Assembly: GCA_003013855.2 (NCBI GenBank)
Contig: ML058577.1
Coordinates: 1,116,001-1,180,000, forward strand
Length of the DNA stretch: 64,000 bases
DNA from: Liriodendron chinense
Lineage: Eukaryota > Streptophyta > Magnoliopsida > Magnoliales > Magnoliaceae
Reading direction: 5' to 3'
Part shown: piece by piece, positions 22,031 through 34,265 of the stretch
Position numbering within the stretch: the stretch's first letter is position 1
Layout: every line of letters begins with the position of its first letter
The notes under the pieces: generated by a model
Databases searched by the model: none
Told to the model about the DNA's origin: nothing
The model's input: only the letters and a program-made list of their open reading frames with translations
Made by a program: the position numbers and the translations under genes

Positions 22031-23664
22031 GCTTACTAGCCCACCCCACTCCTTCTTGTTGTACAGCCCACTTGCATTTGAATTAACTTGAATATCCGGC
22101 TCACATCTTAATATGATCTAGTGTGACATGGTGTGATTGATGGAAGTAATGAGACTTCAATTCTATGCTCAAGGGCGCCTATAATGCTATCAAGAGATCC
22201 CACTCAAGCTTCATTGGGACCTTGATAGAAAATTTTCAAAACTAATGCCCTATGCCTAACTCTTTGTTACCGAAGACTTTAAAATAATTCTTTCTCGTGA
22301 CCCACAAGCTTTTCTTATAAAGTCCAAGCGTAAACATATTATTCTAGAACCTAAACTGGATAGGTCAGCCTCGTGTCATATAGGGGTATGTGGGTGCACT
22401 TGTGGGCAGCCACCAGTGAGCAAACTCAAAAAAGAAGATTAAAATGAGAGAGGGAGTTTGAATGAGAAGGGGATAAACTTCATTTAATTCTCTTAATCCC
22501 TTCATTTCTTATCTCCTTAATAAAGGTATTCATCGAAAGAATCTTAGATAGAAATAGACAGGAACAATGTAGGAATTCATTATCCATTGGGCTGCCTTTA
22601 AACCATCCAAACATTTATTATTTTTAGGGGCCATTCAACTCATAGGGTAATAGGCATGATCAAATCATTTCCACTCTTCTAGTATTTAGGTGGACCGCTG
22701 GATATAGCCATCTATCTTTAACTTCATGAAAAGGTCCCTAAAATGATGAGGTACATATTATAAAATCCGGTGGGCCCATCCATATTGGGTCGTTTTCACT
22801 TAAGCTCACTCCACTACTACGTGTGTACTTTGCTTGAAAGTTGCTTATAAGTAAAAAAAAAAATGAGTGCTGAGTCACAGCCACCATTTAAAAAGAAAAT
22901 GGTACAAGGTACTTTCGGCCCATGACTTTCTAGACAACAAGAACAGGGTTCGGTTCATCTAAGGTGCCCTGGTGTGAATGGCTCATGCTTTGAAAAATTG
23001 CCCTAATCTTTCAATCATAAACTGTTCATATGGCCCCTTAATCTGAACGGTCCTGATTCAGTAATGACCCACCAATCACGATGGAGGTGTGGGTTTTCAC
23101 CCTAGATGACTATATGAACCGTCATGTTCCTATGATCATTGTAATCAATTTTTCTTGATGATCATCACCTTTGAATCTTAGATTTGAATATAAACCGTTA
23201 AAAGTTAAATTCTCTTCAATTCTTCTAATTCATCTTCAAACACAATCATCCGTTCAACAAATATTTTAGGATGGCCCAGTGACATAATGAACGGTTCAGA
23301 TCATCATCTAAGATGCAATTTGCAGGTAAAGCCCAGCTCTGGCATGGTTGCTATCATGTGGGCACCGTTTCCTATCAAAACCCGTGAAGGAGAGAAATGA
23401 ATCCTCTACCATCCTCGGGTTCCACGGGCTCTGCGGGTATGCTTTGTAAGATGTGTGGAAAACGCCACACGTACCAATACATGCATAAACACGTGCCAAC
23501 CTTGCATACGCCTGCTAGGACATCCTAGCCATGTATCTAGATCATCCGTCCAAAAAATCAGAATCAGGTGGTCCACACTTGTAGAAAAGCAGTGGATGGT
23601 AACAAAAACTCGCAGCTATTTAGACCGTCCAGAGTTTGCATCCATATCTGTCTGACGTGTACGC
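22031..23664. other. No supported gene
   Basis: I see no recognisable coding frame. The sequence is diverged, partly composed of old fold-back fragments. Confidence 0.4.
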
Positions 23665-24128
23665 AGATTGCCTGTGCCCCTGGGCTACCTGAAGTTCCTG
23701 TGCTCGGAAGCTACGTGGGGCCTACAGAGATTCCTGTGAGAAATCCACTCCGTCCATTACTTTCTCAACCTCACAATAGGATATGCCTAAAAAAATGGGC
23801 AGATTCAATGCTCATGTGGACCACAAGATAGGAAAAAGTGAGAATGGAAATCTCAACCGTTGAAAACTTTCTGGATTCCATCATGATGCTTATATGTCAT
23901 CCAAACCGTCCAAAATGTTATTAACACTGCGATAACTACAGGAGAAAATATCATCCTGATTCAGTAGACGTTCAGTCCACACCGTTTCACGTCGTGTGGC
24001 CCACATGAGTTTTCGATCTGCTTGATTTTTGTTGTCCTATCCTATTTTGAGGTTGAAAAACTAATAGATGGAATTGATTTCTCACAGGCATCTCTGTGGG
24101 CCCCACATAGCTGGGGGCACAGGCAATC
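23665..24128. mobile_element. Fold-back MITE upstream of the IQD gene
   Basis: The left 'GATTGCCTGTGCCCC' pairs with the right 'GGGGGCACAGGCAATC'. Pairing continues through 'GTGGGGCCTACAGAGATTCC', 'CTGTGAGAAAT' and 'TTTCTCAACCTCA'. It lies 0.6-1.1 kb upstream of the probable IQD leader exon, so it may supply promoter sequence (inference). Confidence 0.7.
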
Positions 24129-24760
24129 AACGTCCATCTCACCTGATAGTTGGCTGGTGTGACGTCCCACCTGAAGCACGACTCAGGAGTCAAGTTTGCA
24201 CGTGAGCCCGCGTGTTAGAGGTGCGTGTGGGGACCTCTACTTCCCAATTTATTAATTTCTTTTTATGCTCTGTAGAGTTTGATGGATGATACTCAGGCTT
24301 TAGAAGTAACTAATAAATTGCATGCGTGGAATACATAATTCAAATTAAGCTGTCCAAACCTGAATAGAAGAGATTTATTGGACAGTCAAGAGAAGAAAAT
24401 TATTCAACGGTCTGATTTGAACAAACAAGTGTCCACGAATCAGAGATTGGGGTTGTTCAGTCAATCTGAAATTTACCAACTGTCGGTTCCACTTCCAGGA
24501 TTTAGTCTAATGTGAGTTTAAAATACGCCACGTGTACAATCCGGTAGTGCCTGCGTATGAAGCACGGTGTCGGAGTATCATGTGAGTCTCCCAGAGAAAA
24601 TAGAAGAAACAAAAGAGAGAACTGTGATTTATGACCGTTGATCTAATAATCTCAGTGGTTGAGAGGGATAACAAAGACAGCTCTGTTTTGTTGTCAAATA
24701 AGAATTTTTAAGGAGTGGGCCCCACCTTCCTAACCAAGAATAAGATTGGTCCTCACGAAT
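24129..24760 (+). promoter_or_regulatory. Presumed IQD promoter region
   Basis: This is the non-repetitive stretch directly before the leader exon. A G-box/ABRE-like GCCACGTGTAC lies at about 24528-24538. I cannot place a convincing TATA box or start site, so the extent is inferred from position only. Confidence 0.35.
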
Positions 24761-26024
24761 ACCAGCTGTGCTTCTTTCTTTCCTATCATTGATTCTTTTC
24801 TTTCGAAGATTTTGGATTTTTTTTTTTTTATTCCCCTTGAAGGGGATTAAAAAGGCCAGATTTTTTTTTTTGTTGTTGTTGGGTTTTTGTTTCAGAGAGG
24901 TAGAGGGAGATCTGGCGATTCTATTGCCTGGTATGTTCTCATACGTTGCTTTCGATCTGAAATGAAAGATGGGTTCTGTTGGGATCTTGTCTTTCTTCTT
25001 TCAGATGCACTTCTTTTCATGGATTACTATTTCCTTTTTGGTCTACAGATCTATGTAAAGTTCTTCTATTCTCGAAATTGCAGATTTTTTTTTTTCTTTT
25101 TCTTCTTTTCTTGTTTTGCTTTACAGATCTTGAAACTTCTGCACTTGGGTTAGTTTTCTGTTTTAGATTGGTGAAAGATGGTTTTTTATTGTTATTTTTT
25201 TCAATGTGGTCTTTTTCCTGACTTTGGAAATTTGAGGTGGTCTGTTTTCCAATAAAGATCTTGCAATTTCAGCGCTTGGGTATGCCTTCTCTGTGTTAGA
25301 TTGGAAGAAAAAAAGGTTTTTTTTTTTTTTTTTTGGTTTGCTCTGACTTTAGATGTCAATGAAGAGAATCTGAAAGATCTTACAATTTCGGCACTTGGGT
25401 TTTTTTTTTCTCTGTCTTGCACTGGAAAATGAATTTGGTTTTCTTATTTTAATATGGTTTTCTTTTTTCCTTTCAATGTGGTCTTTTTCCTGACTTTGGA
25501 AATTGGAGTGCTTTTATTTTTATTTTTATTTTTATTTTTTATTTTTCCAATAAAGATCTTGCAAGTTTAGCGCTTGGATATTTCTTCTGTGTTAGATTGG
25601 AACAAACAGTTTTTTCCCCCTTTTATTGTGGTTTTCTCTGACTTTGGATATCACTGAAGAGAATTTGAAAGATTTTACAATTTCGGCACTTTGGCTTTTT
25701 TTTTTTTTTTAAATGCTCTTTCTTGCACTGGAAAATGAATTAGTTTTTCTTCTTTTAATATGCTTTTTTTTTTTCTTTTTTCTGTCTCTTGGTTCTTTTT
25801 AAAATTTCCGGTCCTCCTTTCGTTCTCGGTCATGTTTTTGCTGGAGATATGTTGATTATTTGTCTCATTCTGCTCTCTCCAGGCCTAGATCTTTATTGAT
25901 TTATATAAGTTCTATGGTTTTTTTTTTTTTTTTTTGGGCATATGTACTAAAGCCAGCTATTCTGAATTTGCTGATTTATTTATTATTTTTGTCTATTTAG
26001 ACCAAATTGAGGAATGATAAGAAG
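24761..26024 (+). other. IQD 5' UTR with leader intron
   Basis: The T-rich leader probably ends at 24930, before GTATGT. An acceptor TTTAG at 25996-26000 joins 26001-26024 to the start codon, giving a leader intron of about 1.07 kb (24931-26000). No upstream frame would extend the protein. The transcription start is not determined. Confidence 0.55.
25201..25770 (+). repeat. Tandem duplication of about 272 bp inside the leader intron
   Basis: Units start at 25201 and 25473 with 'TCAATGTGGTCTTTTTCCTG'. Both continue through 'CCAATAAAGATCTTGCAA', 'TGTTAGATTGGAA', 'ACAATTTCGGCACTT' and 'TTGCACTGGAAAATGAATT'. They have diverged by substitutions and homopolymer length. Confidence 0.8.
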
Positions 26025-29000
26025 ATGGGTAAGAAAGGGAACTGGTTTCATGCAGTAAAGAAGGCCTTAAGCCCTGAATCTAAGGAGAAGAAAGAACAGG
26101 TTTGCCTTTTTCAAGTTAAAAAAATATATGCATTTTTCTTCTCTTTCTTTCTGTCTTTCTTTCTTCTTCTTTTTTCCTACATTTAAAAAAAAAAAAAAAA
26201 TGTATCGTAGTTAAATCTAAGGAGAAGAAAGACCAGGTTTGATGTATTTTCTTATGTTGGTTTCTTCTATTTTGTTCACTAGAAACTAAACAAATCTAAG
26301 AAAAAATGGTTTGGAAAATCAAAGCATTCGGATCCTTGCTCTTCTACGGTAGAAACTGTGGTGCCACCTCCTGCTCCTTCTGAGGAGGTGAAACTTTCTG
26401 AGGCAGAGCAAGAACAGAACAAGCATGCTTACTCTGTGGCTATTGCCACCGCTGTTGCTGCCGAGGCTGCTGTTGCTGCTGCTCATGCTGCTGCTGAGGT
26501 CGTTCGGCTCACGACTGTGCCACGCTTCTCTGGTAAATCGAGAGAAGAAGTGGCGGCAATCAAGATCCAGACAGCGTTCCGAGGATACCTGGTATAAAAT
26601 CTTTTTAACTTGAAGTCCTAGTGTTCTGTTTGTTATAATTCTTTCATGGGTATTCTAAAGTATGGTTGGAGAGGCTTATGATTAAATGCTCGCTTTTTCC
26701 ATTGAGAAAAAGAACATGCATTGATGTTGCCCTTTTCTTTTGTATTAAATTTAGCATATTACCTAATGCGTGTCTTGAATAGTTATTAAATTTAGCATAT
26801 TGCAATGCATGAAGTTAGCTGACTTCTTGACACTGTCACATCTTAAGCTCCCCCTTTAGACACGCATCTATGGGTCACTAATGGAGGAATAATCATCGTC
26901 ATCTAAGCCTTATCCTGACTAATTGGGGTGTGCTAAACAGAATCCTGTTCCGCTGTTCCACCCTATCAAGGGCCATAATTTCACTTAGGCCATAGGTCAT
27001 CAAGCCTTTTCTTACTACCTCCACCCACATTCTTTTTGGCCTTCCCCCTGCCCTTTTTTTACCTTCAACTTGCACCAACTTACTCCTAATAGGCGCAGTT
27101 TTTGGTCTTTGTTGCACATGACCAAATCATATAAGTTTTCTTTCCTTCATTTTATTATCTGTTGGTGCTATTCGTATGTTCCCTCAAGTGCATTCATTTT
27201 AATTTTATCCTTCCTCATCTTGTCACTCATCCATCTCAACATCCTCACTGAGGGAGGGTTGCAAAATGAAAGTGTTGGGGTTCTACAGGGCTCATGATGT
27301 CCATCATCTCATGAAGAATAAGCCAAAATGCCTAGAGATGGTATACTATTTTTTCCACTATTAGTCAACATCAGGGACTTTGGTTCCAAGGGAAAAGAAC
27401 ATCTAGCATGGCATTAAAAAAACGGTTACATAACAGCTGTAATAGCCATTGCATAACAATAACAGTGGGAGCTGTTATGTGATATGGGGCTGTAACGCCT
27501 GTTCTGAAAAAGAAAAAAAAAAATAAGAAAAAGGCCTGTAATGGGTTGATACTGAGCCGATACATTTTCTTTCTTAAAAAAAATGACCTTTACAGGCAAG
27601 GTATCCAAAAACGGTTTCAGCTGTGGTAGAGGTAAAAAAAGGGTGTTTCCTCTGATGTGATGTTTTAAATGGCAAAGGAGGGAAAAGAGTTTTCCCTTGC
27701 TTTACCCCAATCCAAACACTAGGAAATGCAAAGGAAAAGCATTTTCTAGGATTTTTCTGTAGTAAAACAAATAAGTGCAAAGGGTTTCTTTCCCCCTAGC
27801 GCTGATGTCAGTTTACCATCCTCTTATGTCACAACTTTGCTTTCGTTTGCCTTTACCTAGTATACCTCCAATCTAAATAGGTCCTCAGATGCCTTAGGGT
27901 TTGGTATGTTGAGGGATTTTTTTTTTCCATGTAAAAGGCAATTTTAATGGGGACTTGTTTTTTTTTTTTTTTTGGTGAATCTGTTGCACATGGGAAGTGG
28001 TTTCTTAAGATCATAAGATGTGATGCTCAATTTGATACCCGGTCAAATTGGTTGATGTGATGTTATCCACATTTTCATACTGTAAGATCTGAGTCTGCAG
28101 TTACACTCATCCTTTTTTATCAGGATTGCTCTGCAGGCTAGAGGGAGAGAGAGAAATTATTGGCTGGTTGTGACTACCTGACGATCGAGCATGCCTCACT
28201 TGCTACTTTTAAATCTTAAGCTAAATAAGTTTGTGAAAGATTGGGAATTTCACTTGCACTCCATCTCGCCTTTCAGTACAGTATGATCCTATAGTGGCCA
28301 CCTTCAATGAAAATGCTAGTTGAATGCTTTTGAGTGTCAATTGTTCTCTTACAATCACGATTTTATGCATTACAATTGACATTTCTTCTATTTCATAGAG
28401 TTTTTCCATCTCTCTTCTCATGAATAATGGATGTAGTTCCTTAATTTCCGAATTTCCTGTTCTTTCAATCATTTCCCTTCTTTGGGTATCATGTTTACTG
28501 GTACTTTTGTGGTTTTCAGTACTTGATGTTCCATGGTAAATTGCATGGTGTTTGAATTGGGTGTGGTTGCAATCTTCTTTTCAGGCAAGGAGAGCATTGC
28601 GAGCTCTGAGAGGGCTGGTTAGGTTGAAATCACTTATACATGGACATGCTGTCAAGCGTCAAGCCACCACCACACTGCGTTGCATGCAGACACTGGCTAG
28701 AGTGCAATCACAAATCCGTTCAAGGAGGATCCGGATGTCAGAGGAGAATCAGGCTCTTCAGCGGCAATTGCTGCTGAAACGTGAGAAGGAGCTTGAAAAT
28801 TTGAGAGCCTCGGTGAGTCCTGTTGCCTTAAGTTCTTTTTACATGTCAGGAAAAAATTGTTGCATTCAATGATTCTTAGCAATGGCTGAGTACTTATGTG
28901 AGAATGAAGAAATAGTTTTATGTTAATTGCAACATTAACCCTTGAGATTTTGAATTTTGGCACTTTTGTTTTTTTTTCTTCTTCTTTAGACCATGTTTGG

Positions 29001-31199
29001 AAACCATGGATTCCATGTCAATCAGTGGAAAGTAAAAGGGTTTTTCTTTGATGTGATGATTTGTGTTGCCTGGATAGCAAAGAAATGAGTGGATTCAAGC
29101 AGGCAATCATTACACTTTCCCATGATTTGGATTCTTGCCACAATAAACTAGGTGATTACTGTGAGAGGTTATCAGATTTCCACTTGCTACCTAAACAAGA
29201 ATTCAAAATTGGAATCCATGTTTCAATAGTTCTCATGGAAATAATCATTAGTAATTATTGTTTTTTCCTTTCTTTTGCCTTGGATTCCATGTATCCAAAT
29301 ACACCCTTAGATGATAATGACTGTGTTCTCATGACTCTTTTTGAAGGAGAACCTTTGATATCATTTGTCTAATAGCTGATTTCTGGCTTTTGTTTCCTAG
29401 ATTGGTCTGATTATAATGAATGCCACTTGTTCTATATAGAGTTTAACAATTTTATTTCAAGCATGTGAATTCTTTTCGATTCAATTGTGAGGCATCTTGT
29501 GAAATTATGACTTCGTTGAGCTCAAACAACACCAACGTTCTCCTCCCTTTCTTTTTATTTACCTATTATCTTCAGTGCTTGGTAGTTGGTTCCATTACAC
29601 AAGTCTGCAAAGTACATGAAATTTAAGTTAAAATTTTTTACAAGGCAGATGTTTGACCAATTATGCTTTATAAGGAAAGAGTGTTGGGCAGTTAGAAGGC
29701 AACAGACCAGAGATTTGAGTGTTGCAGAGATGAGGATGTTGAGACTGGATGTATGGGAAGACTTGGGAGGATGGAATCAAGAATGGTGTCATTTGGAAAC
29801 AAGCCTGGAACTATTCCCAGCAAGAGAAAATGATGTCGAGTAGATTGAGATGGTTTGTTTGTATGCCATATGGGCTGGAGATAGCTCTAGTAAGGAGGTC
29901 AACATTGATTAGGTTGAAGGCCAGAGGAGTGGATGAGAGGAAGACCCGAAAGGACTTGGGAGCATGGCGAGAAAGGAAATGAAGGCTTGTTTACTCACCA
30001 AGGATATGACCATGGATAGGATTGATTGTTGAAAGAGAATCCATAAAACCAACCTCAAATAGCCAGGACAAAGCTATGATGATGACAAGGACAAGAATAA
30101 CTACAACGATGGTAATGATGGTGACGGCGATGACAAATTGACAATGATGGCATGCACTATATATAACTACATATTGATACTGGTGCCATAAAATTTTGAA
30201 ACTAAAGAAAAATTCTTGTTTTCTTATAATTCTTAGTTTGTTTCTAAAATAACATTGCCTATAACAACATCTTTAATAATATAAATTGTTATTAATACTT
30301 TGAAAATGTGTAAAATTTTTCTTTTCGACGAGATCAAATCAATAACTATGATGGATTTCCAATATTTGATATCCACTCCAGAAGTAAGCTATTTTATGGA
30401 AATTCACTGAAAATCATGTTGTTGTTGTTTTTTCCTCCGTTTACAGTAGTTGATTTTCCCCAAGCACTATTCTCTTTTTGCCCGTCAGGTCTGTTGAACC
30501 CTAAACACGTTCAGCATTGGTGGGCTAATGATCTTCTTAATTCTGTAACAGATGGGAGACGAATGGGATGATAGTTTGCAATCCAAAGAACAAATCGAAG
30601 CAAGTCTACTAAGCAAGCATGAGGCTGCTATAAGAAGAGAAAGAGCACTGGCGTATGCATTTTCTCATCAGGTAAATACATATTTCACTTGTTTTTACAT
30701 TTTTCAGCGACTGCATTAACATCATACCTTGAATTAGTTTTGAATATGTGCATTTTCTTGTGAGGTATGCTTTTTGTTTTTATCACTTTTTTTTTTTTTG
30801 TTTTTGTTTCTATCACCTGTTTCCTCTAGTTCATAGACTTCCTGTTACTCTTGGGTTCCATGAATTAGTTCTAATTTTTAGAGGGGCTTTCCAGTTTTTT
30901 GTGTAACGAACCGATCATGGTGCATTTCCAGTCCACAGCCCATATGGTATGGTTGGTGAATCCAGATCATCCAACTGGTTGGCCCTGCTATGGATGGCCA
31001 CTTGTACCGCAACCACTCTGATGAATAATGCCAGCATCTATTTTCCTTTTGAGTATGGACTGTTGACATCTTTTAATTTTCAGCATCCATTTGAAGTCCA
31101 CAAATTGACATCCAGAATTGCTCGATTGATGTGGTTTTTCACCCTACTGTGGTCATCCATACTAGGTGCACTACCACGTGCACCATGGAGTAGTAGCGT

Positions 31200-31256
<57 letters not shown>

Positions 31257-32031
31257 TTTTTTCATGACTACTTTCCATTGTTTCCGTATATGATCCAATG
31301 GGAATAACTTGTTATATTTTCAGCAACCGGGGAAGAATTCATCAAGGTCAGCGAACCCAATGTTCACGGATCCAAACAATCCACACTGGGGTTGGAGCTG
31401 GTTGGAGCGTTGGATGGCAGCACGGCCATGGGAGAGCCGGACTGTAGCAGAGAAAGAACTCAATGACTCTCACTCATCTGTGAAGAGTGTGAGCCGTAGT
31501 GTCGGAGGCGAAATCAGCAAAGCATATGCTCGCCGGGATATCAAGTCTGAGAAGCCTTCACCTGTGGCCCAAAAATCGAGCCGGCCCGCCAGCCGTCAGT
31601 CCCCATCAACGCCTCCCTCCAAGGCATCATCAGTTGCAGGGAAGACAAAGCTAGCAAGCCCGCGCGGTGGATGGGTCCCAGAGGATGACTCAAGGAGCAT
31701 GCTCAGCTTGCAGTCTGAGCGGCACAGGAGGCATAGCATTGCCGGGTCGTCAGTGAGGGACGATGAGAGCCTGGCAAGCTCCCCAGCTGTACCAAGTTAC
31801 ATGGCGCCCACAGAGTCTGCGCGAGCCAAATCCCGACTGCACAGCCCATTAGGGGACAAGCAAGAAACTCCCGAGAGAGGATCAGCAAGCTCAGTGAAGA
31901 AGCGGCTGTCATTCCCAGCATCACCAGCTGTAACCAGGCGACATTCTGGTCCTCCCAAGGTTGACAGCAGTGTTCTGAAAGACATTGGTGTCCATGCAGG
32001 GGGCTCTGTGAGCAATGGAGGAAGCAGGTAG
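26025..32031 (+). CDS. IQD: IQ67-domain (IQD2-like) calmodulin-binding protein, 5 coding exons
   Basis: The coding exons are 26025-26099, 26283-26591, 28585-28812, 30552-30671 and 31324-32031, joined by GT...AG introns that are all phase 0, giving 479 aa. The start MGKKGNWFHAVKKALSP is the typical IQD N-terminus. An Ala-rich stretch lies at residues ~65-95. The IQ67 domain is residues ~113-179, with IQTAFRGYLARR and the basic CMQTLARVQSQIRSRR. The intron falls after its 16th codon, the known IQD hallmark. Exons 4-5 carry RRERALAYAFSHQ and GWSWLERWMAARPWE. The Ser/Arg-rich tail has RRHSIAGSSVRDDES and ends with KKRLSFPASPA. These motifs and the length point to the IQD1-IQD4 clade, closest to IQD2. 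Family members bind calmodulin and act as scaffolds at microtubules, nucleus and membrane (family knowledge). No stop or frameshift is seen, so it appears intact. Confidence 0.93.
26211..26241 (+). repeat. Micro-duplication of the exon 1 end and donor within intron 1
   Basis: 'AATCTAAGGAGAAGAAAGACCAGGTTTG' in the intron repeats the last ~23 bases of coding exon 1 plus its donor (26077-26104) with one mismatch. It is preceded by a possible acceptor (TCGTAG). Used as an exon it would be 26 nt and shift the frame. Confidence 0.75.
26899..27117 (-). pseudogene. LINE (L1-type) ORF2 C-terminal fragment in IQD intron 2
   Basis: The minus-strand frame reads 'VQVEGKKRAGGRPKRMWVEV', then 'VRKGLM' and 'MALDRVEQRNRI'. 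This order is typical of the far C-terminus of plant non-LTR retrotransposon ORF2. No RT or endonuclease remains. It is antisense to the gene and 5'-truncated, as LINE insertions usually are. Confidence 0.65.
28985..29312. mobile_element. hAT-like MITE in IQD intron 3
   Basis: The left 'AGACCATGTTTGGAAACCATGG' and right 'TCCATGTATCCAAATACACC', followed by CTTAGA, form imperfect inverted ends. Both carry the Tnn-GTTTGG type terminus seen in plant hAT MITEs. There is no coding content. The short open frame across it is incidental. Confidence 0.45.
29636..30060 (+). pseudogene. LINE ORF2 C-terminal relic in IQD intron 3
   Basis: Fragments 'ECWAVRRQQ', 'LSVAEMRMLR', 'RLRWFV', 'RKTRKDLG' and 'MTMDRI' occur in the order found at the C-terminus of plant L1-type ORF2 but lie in different frames, so several frameshifts are present. 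It is sense to the gene. It is distinct from the antisense LINE tail in intron 2. Confidence 0.6.
31200..31253. repeat. (CT)n microsatellite in IQD intron 4
   Basis: An uninterrupted CT run of about 52 bp, 70 bp upstream of the exon 5 acceptor. The apparent frames through it are artefacts. Confidence 0.9.
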
Positions 32032-32300
32032 CAGACAGCAGTAGATAAAACTTTGAAAAGAAGGAAGGGAGAAACTGGTTGTGATCTTTCTCACTTTTAG
32101 TGTTGTGATTATTTGTATTTTTGATTGATTTGGGATAATTGTGTTTGTGACACGATTGTGGCCTTATTGGCACTTGAATTATTGTCGTGAGAATGACTCT
32201 CTTTATTCTTTTTTCTTTTTTTTTTCTTTTTTTGTGTTTTTTCAGAGATTGGGGTTCATAAGATTGTGTGATGTTTCTGAACAGATGAAAGAACCCAATT
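32032..32300 (+). other. Probable IQD 3' UTR
   Basis: T-rich non-coding sequence after the TAG stop at 32029-32031. No canonical AATAAA is obvious. The end is not determined. Confidence 0.4.
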
Positions 32301-34100
32301 CATTCAACTTTTCCAAATGATTGTGATTTCTCTCTTCATGGCATTGGTGAAGATCTATTCTTCATTTATTTCAATATTTTCCAATTTATGATTGCTTATA
32401 TTGAATTCAAATTGGTCTATTTGATTTGAGAAGCCATGCTTAAATTACAAGTAGATGTGGTGTTGATCCTATTTCTTAGGGGCCTTTTTTATTGCCTCCC
32501 TAGCCTCAAATCTCCCAAGTTGTATGGTTTGATGGTATGTCAGTCAAGGGGTGCTGGTGTGCCTGGCTACAATCTGACTTAAGGGGCAGGATACTGGCCT
32601 GAAATTGCAAGTGAAATGGATGCTTTGACAGACTAGATTGTGGTAAATTACACTCTTCTGGTTTTCTATACTTTGAGAGAACAGAAAACTAGAACTTTAT
32701 CATACCATTCGGAGTAGCTTCTCTGCCATTTCCACCTGCAATGGAATGTCCAGACCTGAAACAGAATGGATAGTAATTTGGATTCATTTGTCATCCCAGC
32801 ACACCCTTTAAATCTCTACAATAGATGAAGCTGGGGGAGCCAAAGTAACCAATGACAATGTTTTAGCAGCATCTGCTCCAACCCCACACCATACATTTTC
32901 CACTCTAGATTGAGCGATCCAAATTATGGTTCATTTGCGATCCAGGTTACTATTTTAGCAGCACAAAATTATAATTCTATATTCTCACTATTCACTAAGT
33001 TAATGCAATTTATTTATTTAGTAATAATATAATACTAAGCATGGGTTTCTATAATAATAACATTCACCATTTCAGATATAAACTGCAATATGCTCTCATA
33101 TATAAAACTATATTGCAAGAATAGTATGTGTTGTACTGACCCACATGATCCTACCCCAAGCATACCATGCATTGGAGAGTAGCATTCTACATTCCCACGG
33201 CCGTATCACTTACCAAATTAACCCACGATCCAGGTAACCTCGGTCTGCTCATGTGCTTTGGTACACGAAAATCACCCAGTGATGTTGAAATGGGAGTACA
33301 CCTGCTGCATATAATGTATTAAAAATGCAGGGTGACCTTGCTGCGTGCATCAGGTCCATGCCGGAGGTGCCACTAGTGTTGTTTGTCCACCTCAACTGAT
33401 ACAAGTCCAATGACATTCCATGCAACCATTTCTTGCCATTATGAAAACCCCAAGTGCATCATGAAAATTGGGTTTTCAAGCCATACCTTGCGCTTTCGAT
33501 GGGCTTGTGTTTGATCATCTTGCAGCTTCTTTAAGTTTGATTCCTAAGCTTATGTTCTCATCTACACTGTCCTATCTTGTGTGGTGTCTCTACCATCATT
33601 TCATTAAGGTTACAGTAGGTGTCTCTTTAAGTTCTCATTGGGCACATTGGCCATTTGCTGGAATTGATCGCTGACTACAAGGTAGGTTGAATGTAGCTAT
33701 GCTGCAAATGGAAAACATGGGGTCTCCAGAACAATGCGTGATCTTGAATGATCTGGAACTCCATCTGTGTTGCTTTTGATACAATCTTCTGGTGGAGGAA
33801 TCCCAAAGAAATAATGAATCTTAGAAATGATGGCATTGATTGAATTCCCAACCCAGTATGATGCTTTGATAGCAACGGATCATCTGTCTCTGAGTTGTTA
33901 TGGTAATCAATTGATATCAAGAGTTGCAGGGAGAAATGATTTCATGCGACTTCTCTGGATTTTGGAATTCCATATTCATAGTTCGAGAACATGGTGGGTC
34001 GATTTGAAACTCGGCTGAGTCAACTCGACTCCACAAGATTTCAAGCCAAGTTCCAGGTGAGGTTGAACATGCTCCTGCTCGGTCTGGACTTGACAAGACT
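32301..34100. other. No supported gene
   Basis: Non-coding sequence downstream of the IQD gene. Short frames are present without recognisable domains. Confidence 0.4.
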
Positions 34101-34122
34101 CGCTTGAAAATTAATTCAACTT

Positions 34123-34265
34123 TTTTTTTTTTTGGTTTACACATGCACCCCACACCCACCCACGCGCACACACGGTAGTGGGATTTCACCACCTATGGGA
34201 CTCGAATCCCATACCCCGTGTTGAAACTCCTAGGAGTCTACCACCGAAGCAAGGATAAGAACCCA
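34123..34265 (-). mobile_element. tRNA-derived SINE with 16-bp target duplication
   Basis: On the minus strand the body has an A-box-like 'CTTCGGTGGTAGACTCC', then 'AGGAGTTTCAACACGGGG', a B box 'GGGATTCGAGTCCC', and a GT-rich end running into about 13 A's (34121-34133 as T's). The 16-bp AAAATTAATTCAACTT occurs at 34107-34122 and 34266-34281, a target duplication typical of LINE-mobilised SINEs. It is in the same family as 12200-12344. Confidence 0.85.

Noticed and set aside
30949..31293. 114-codon frame in IQD intron 4
   Set aside because: It reads through the (CT)n microsatellite as repeated Ser-Leu and lies in an intron.
31703..32173. 156-codon minus-strand frame over IQD exon 5
   Set aside because: It is the shadow of the real plus-strand exon, whose codon use and family motifs are clear.
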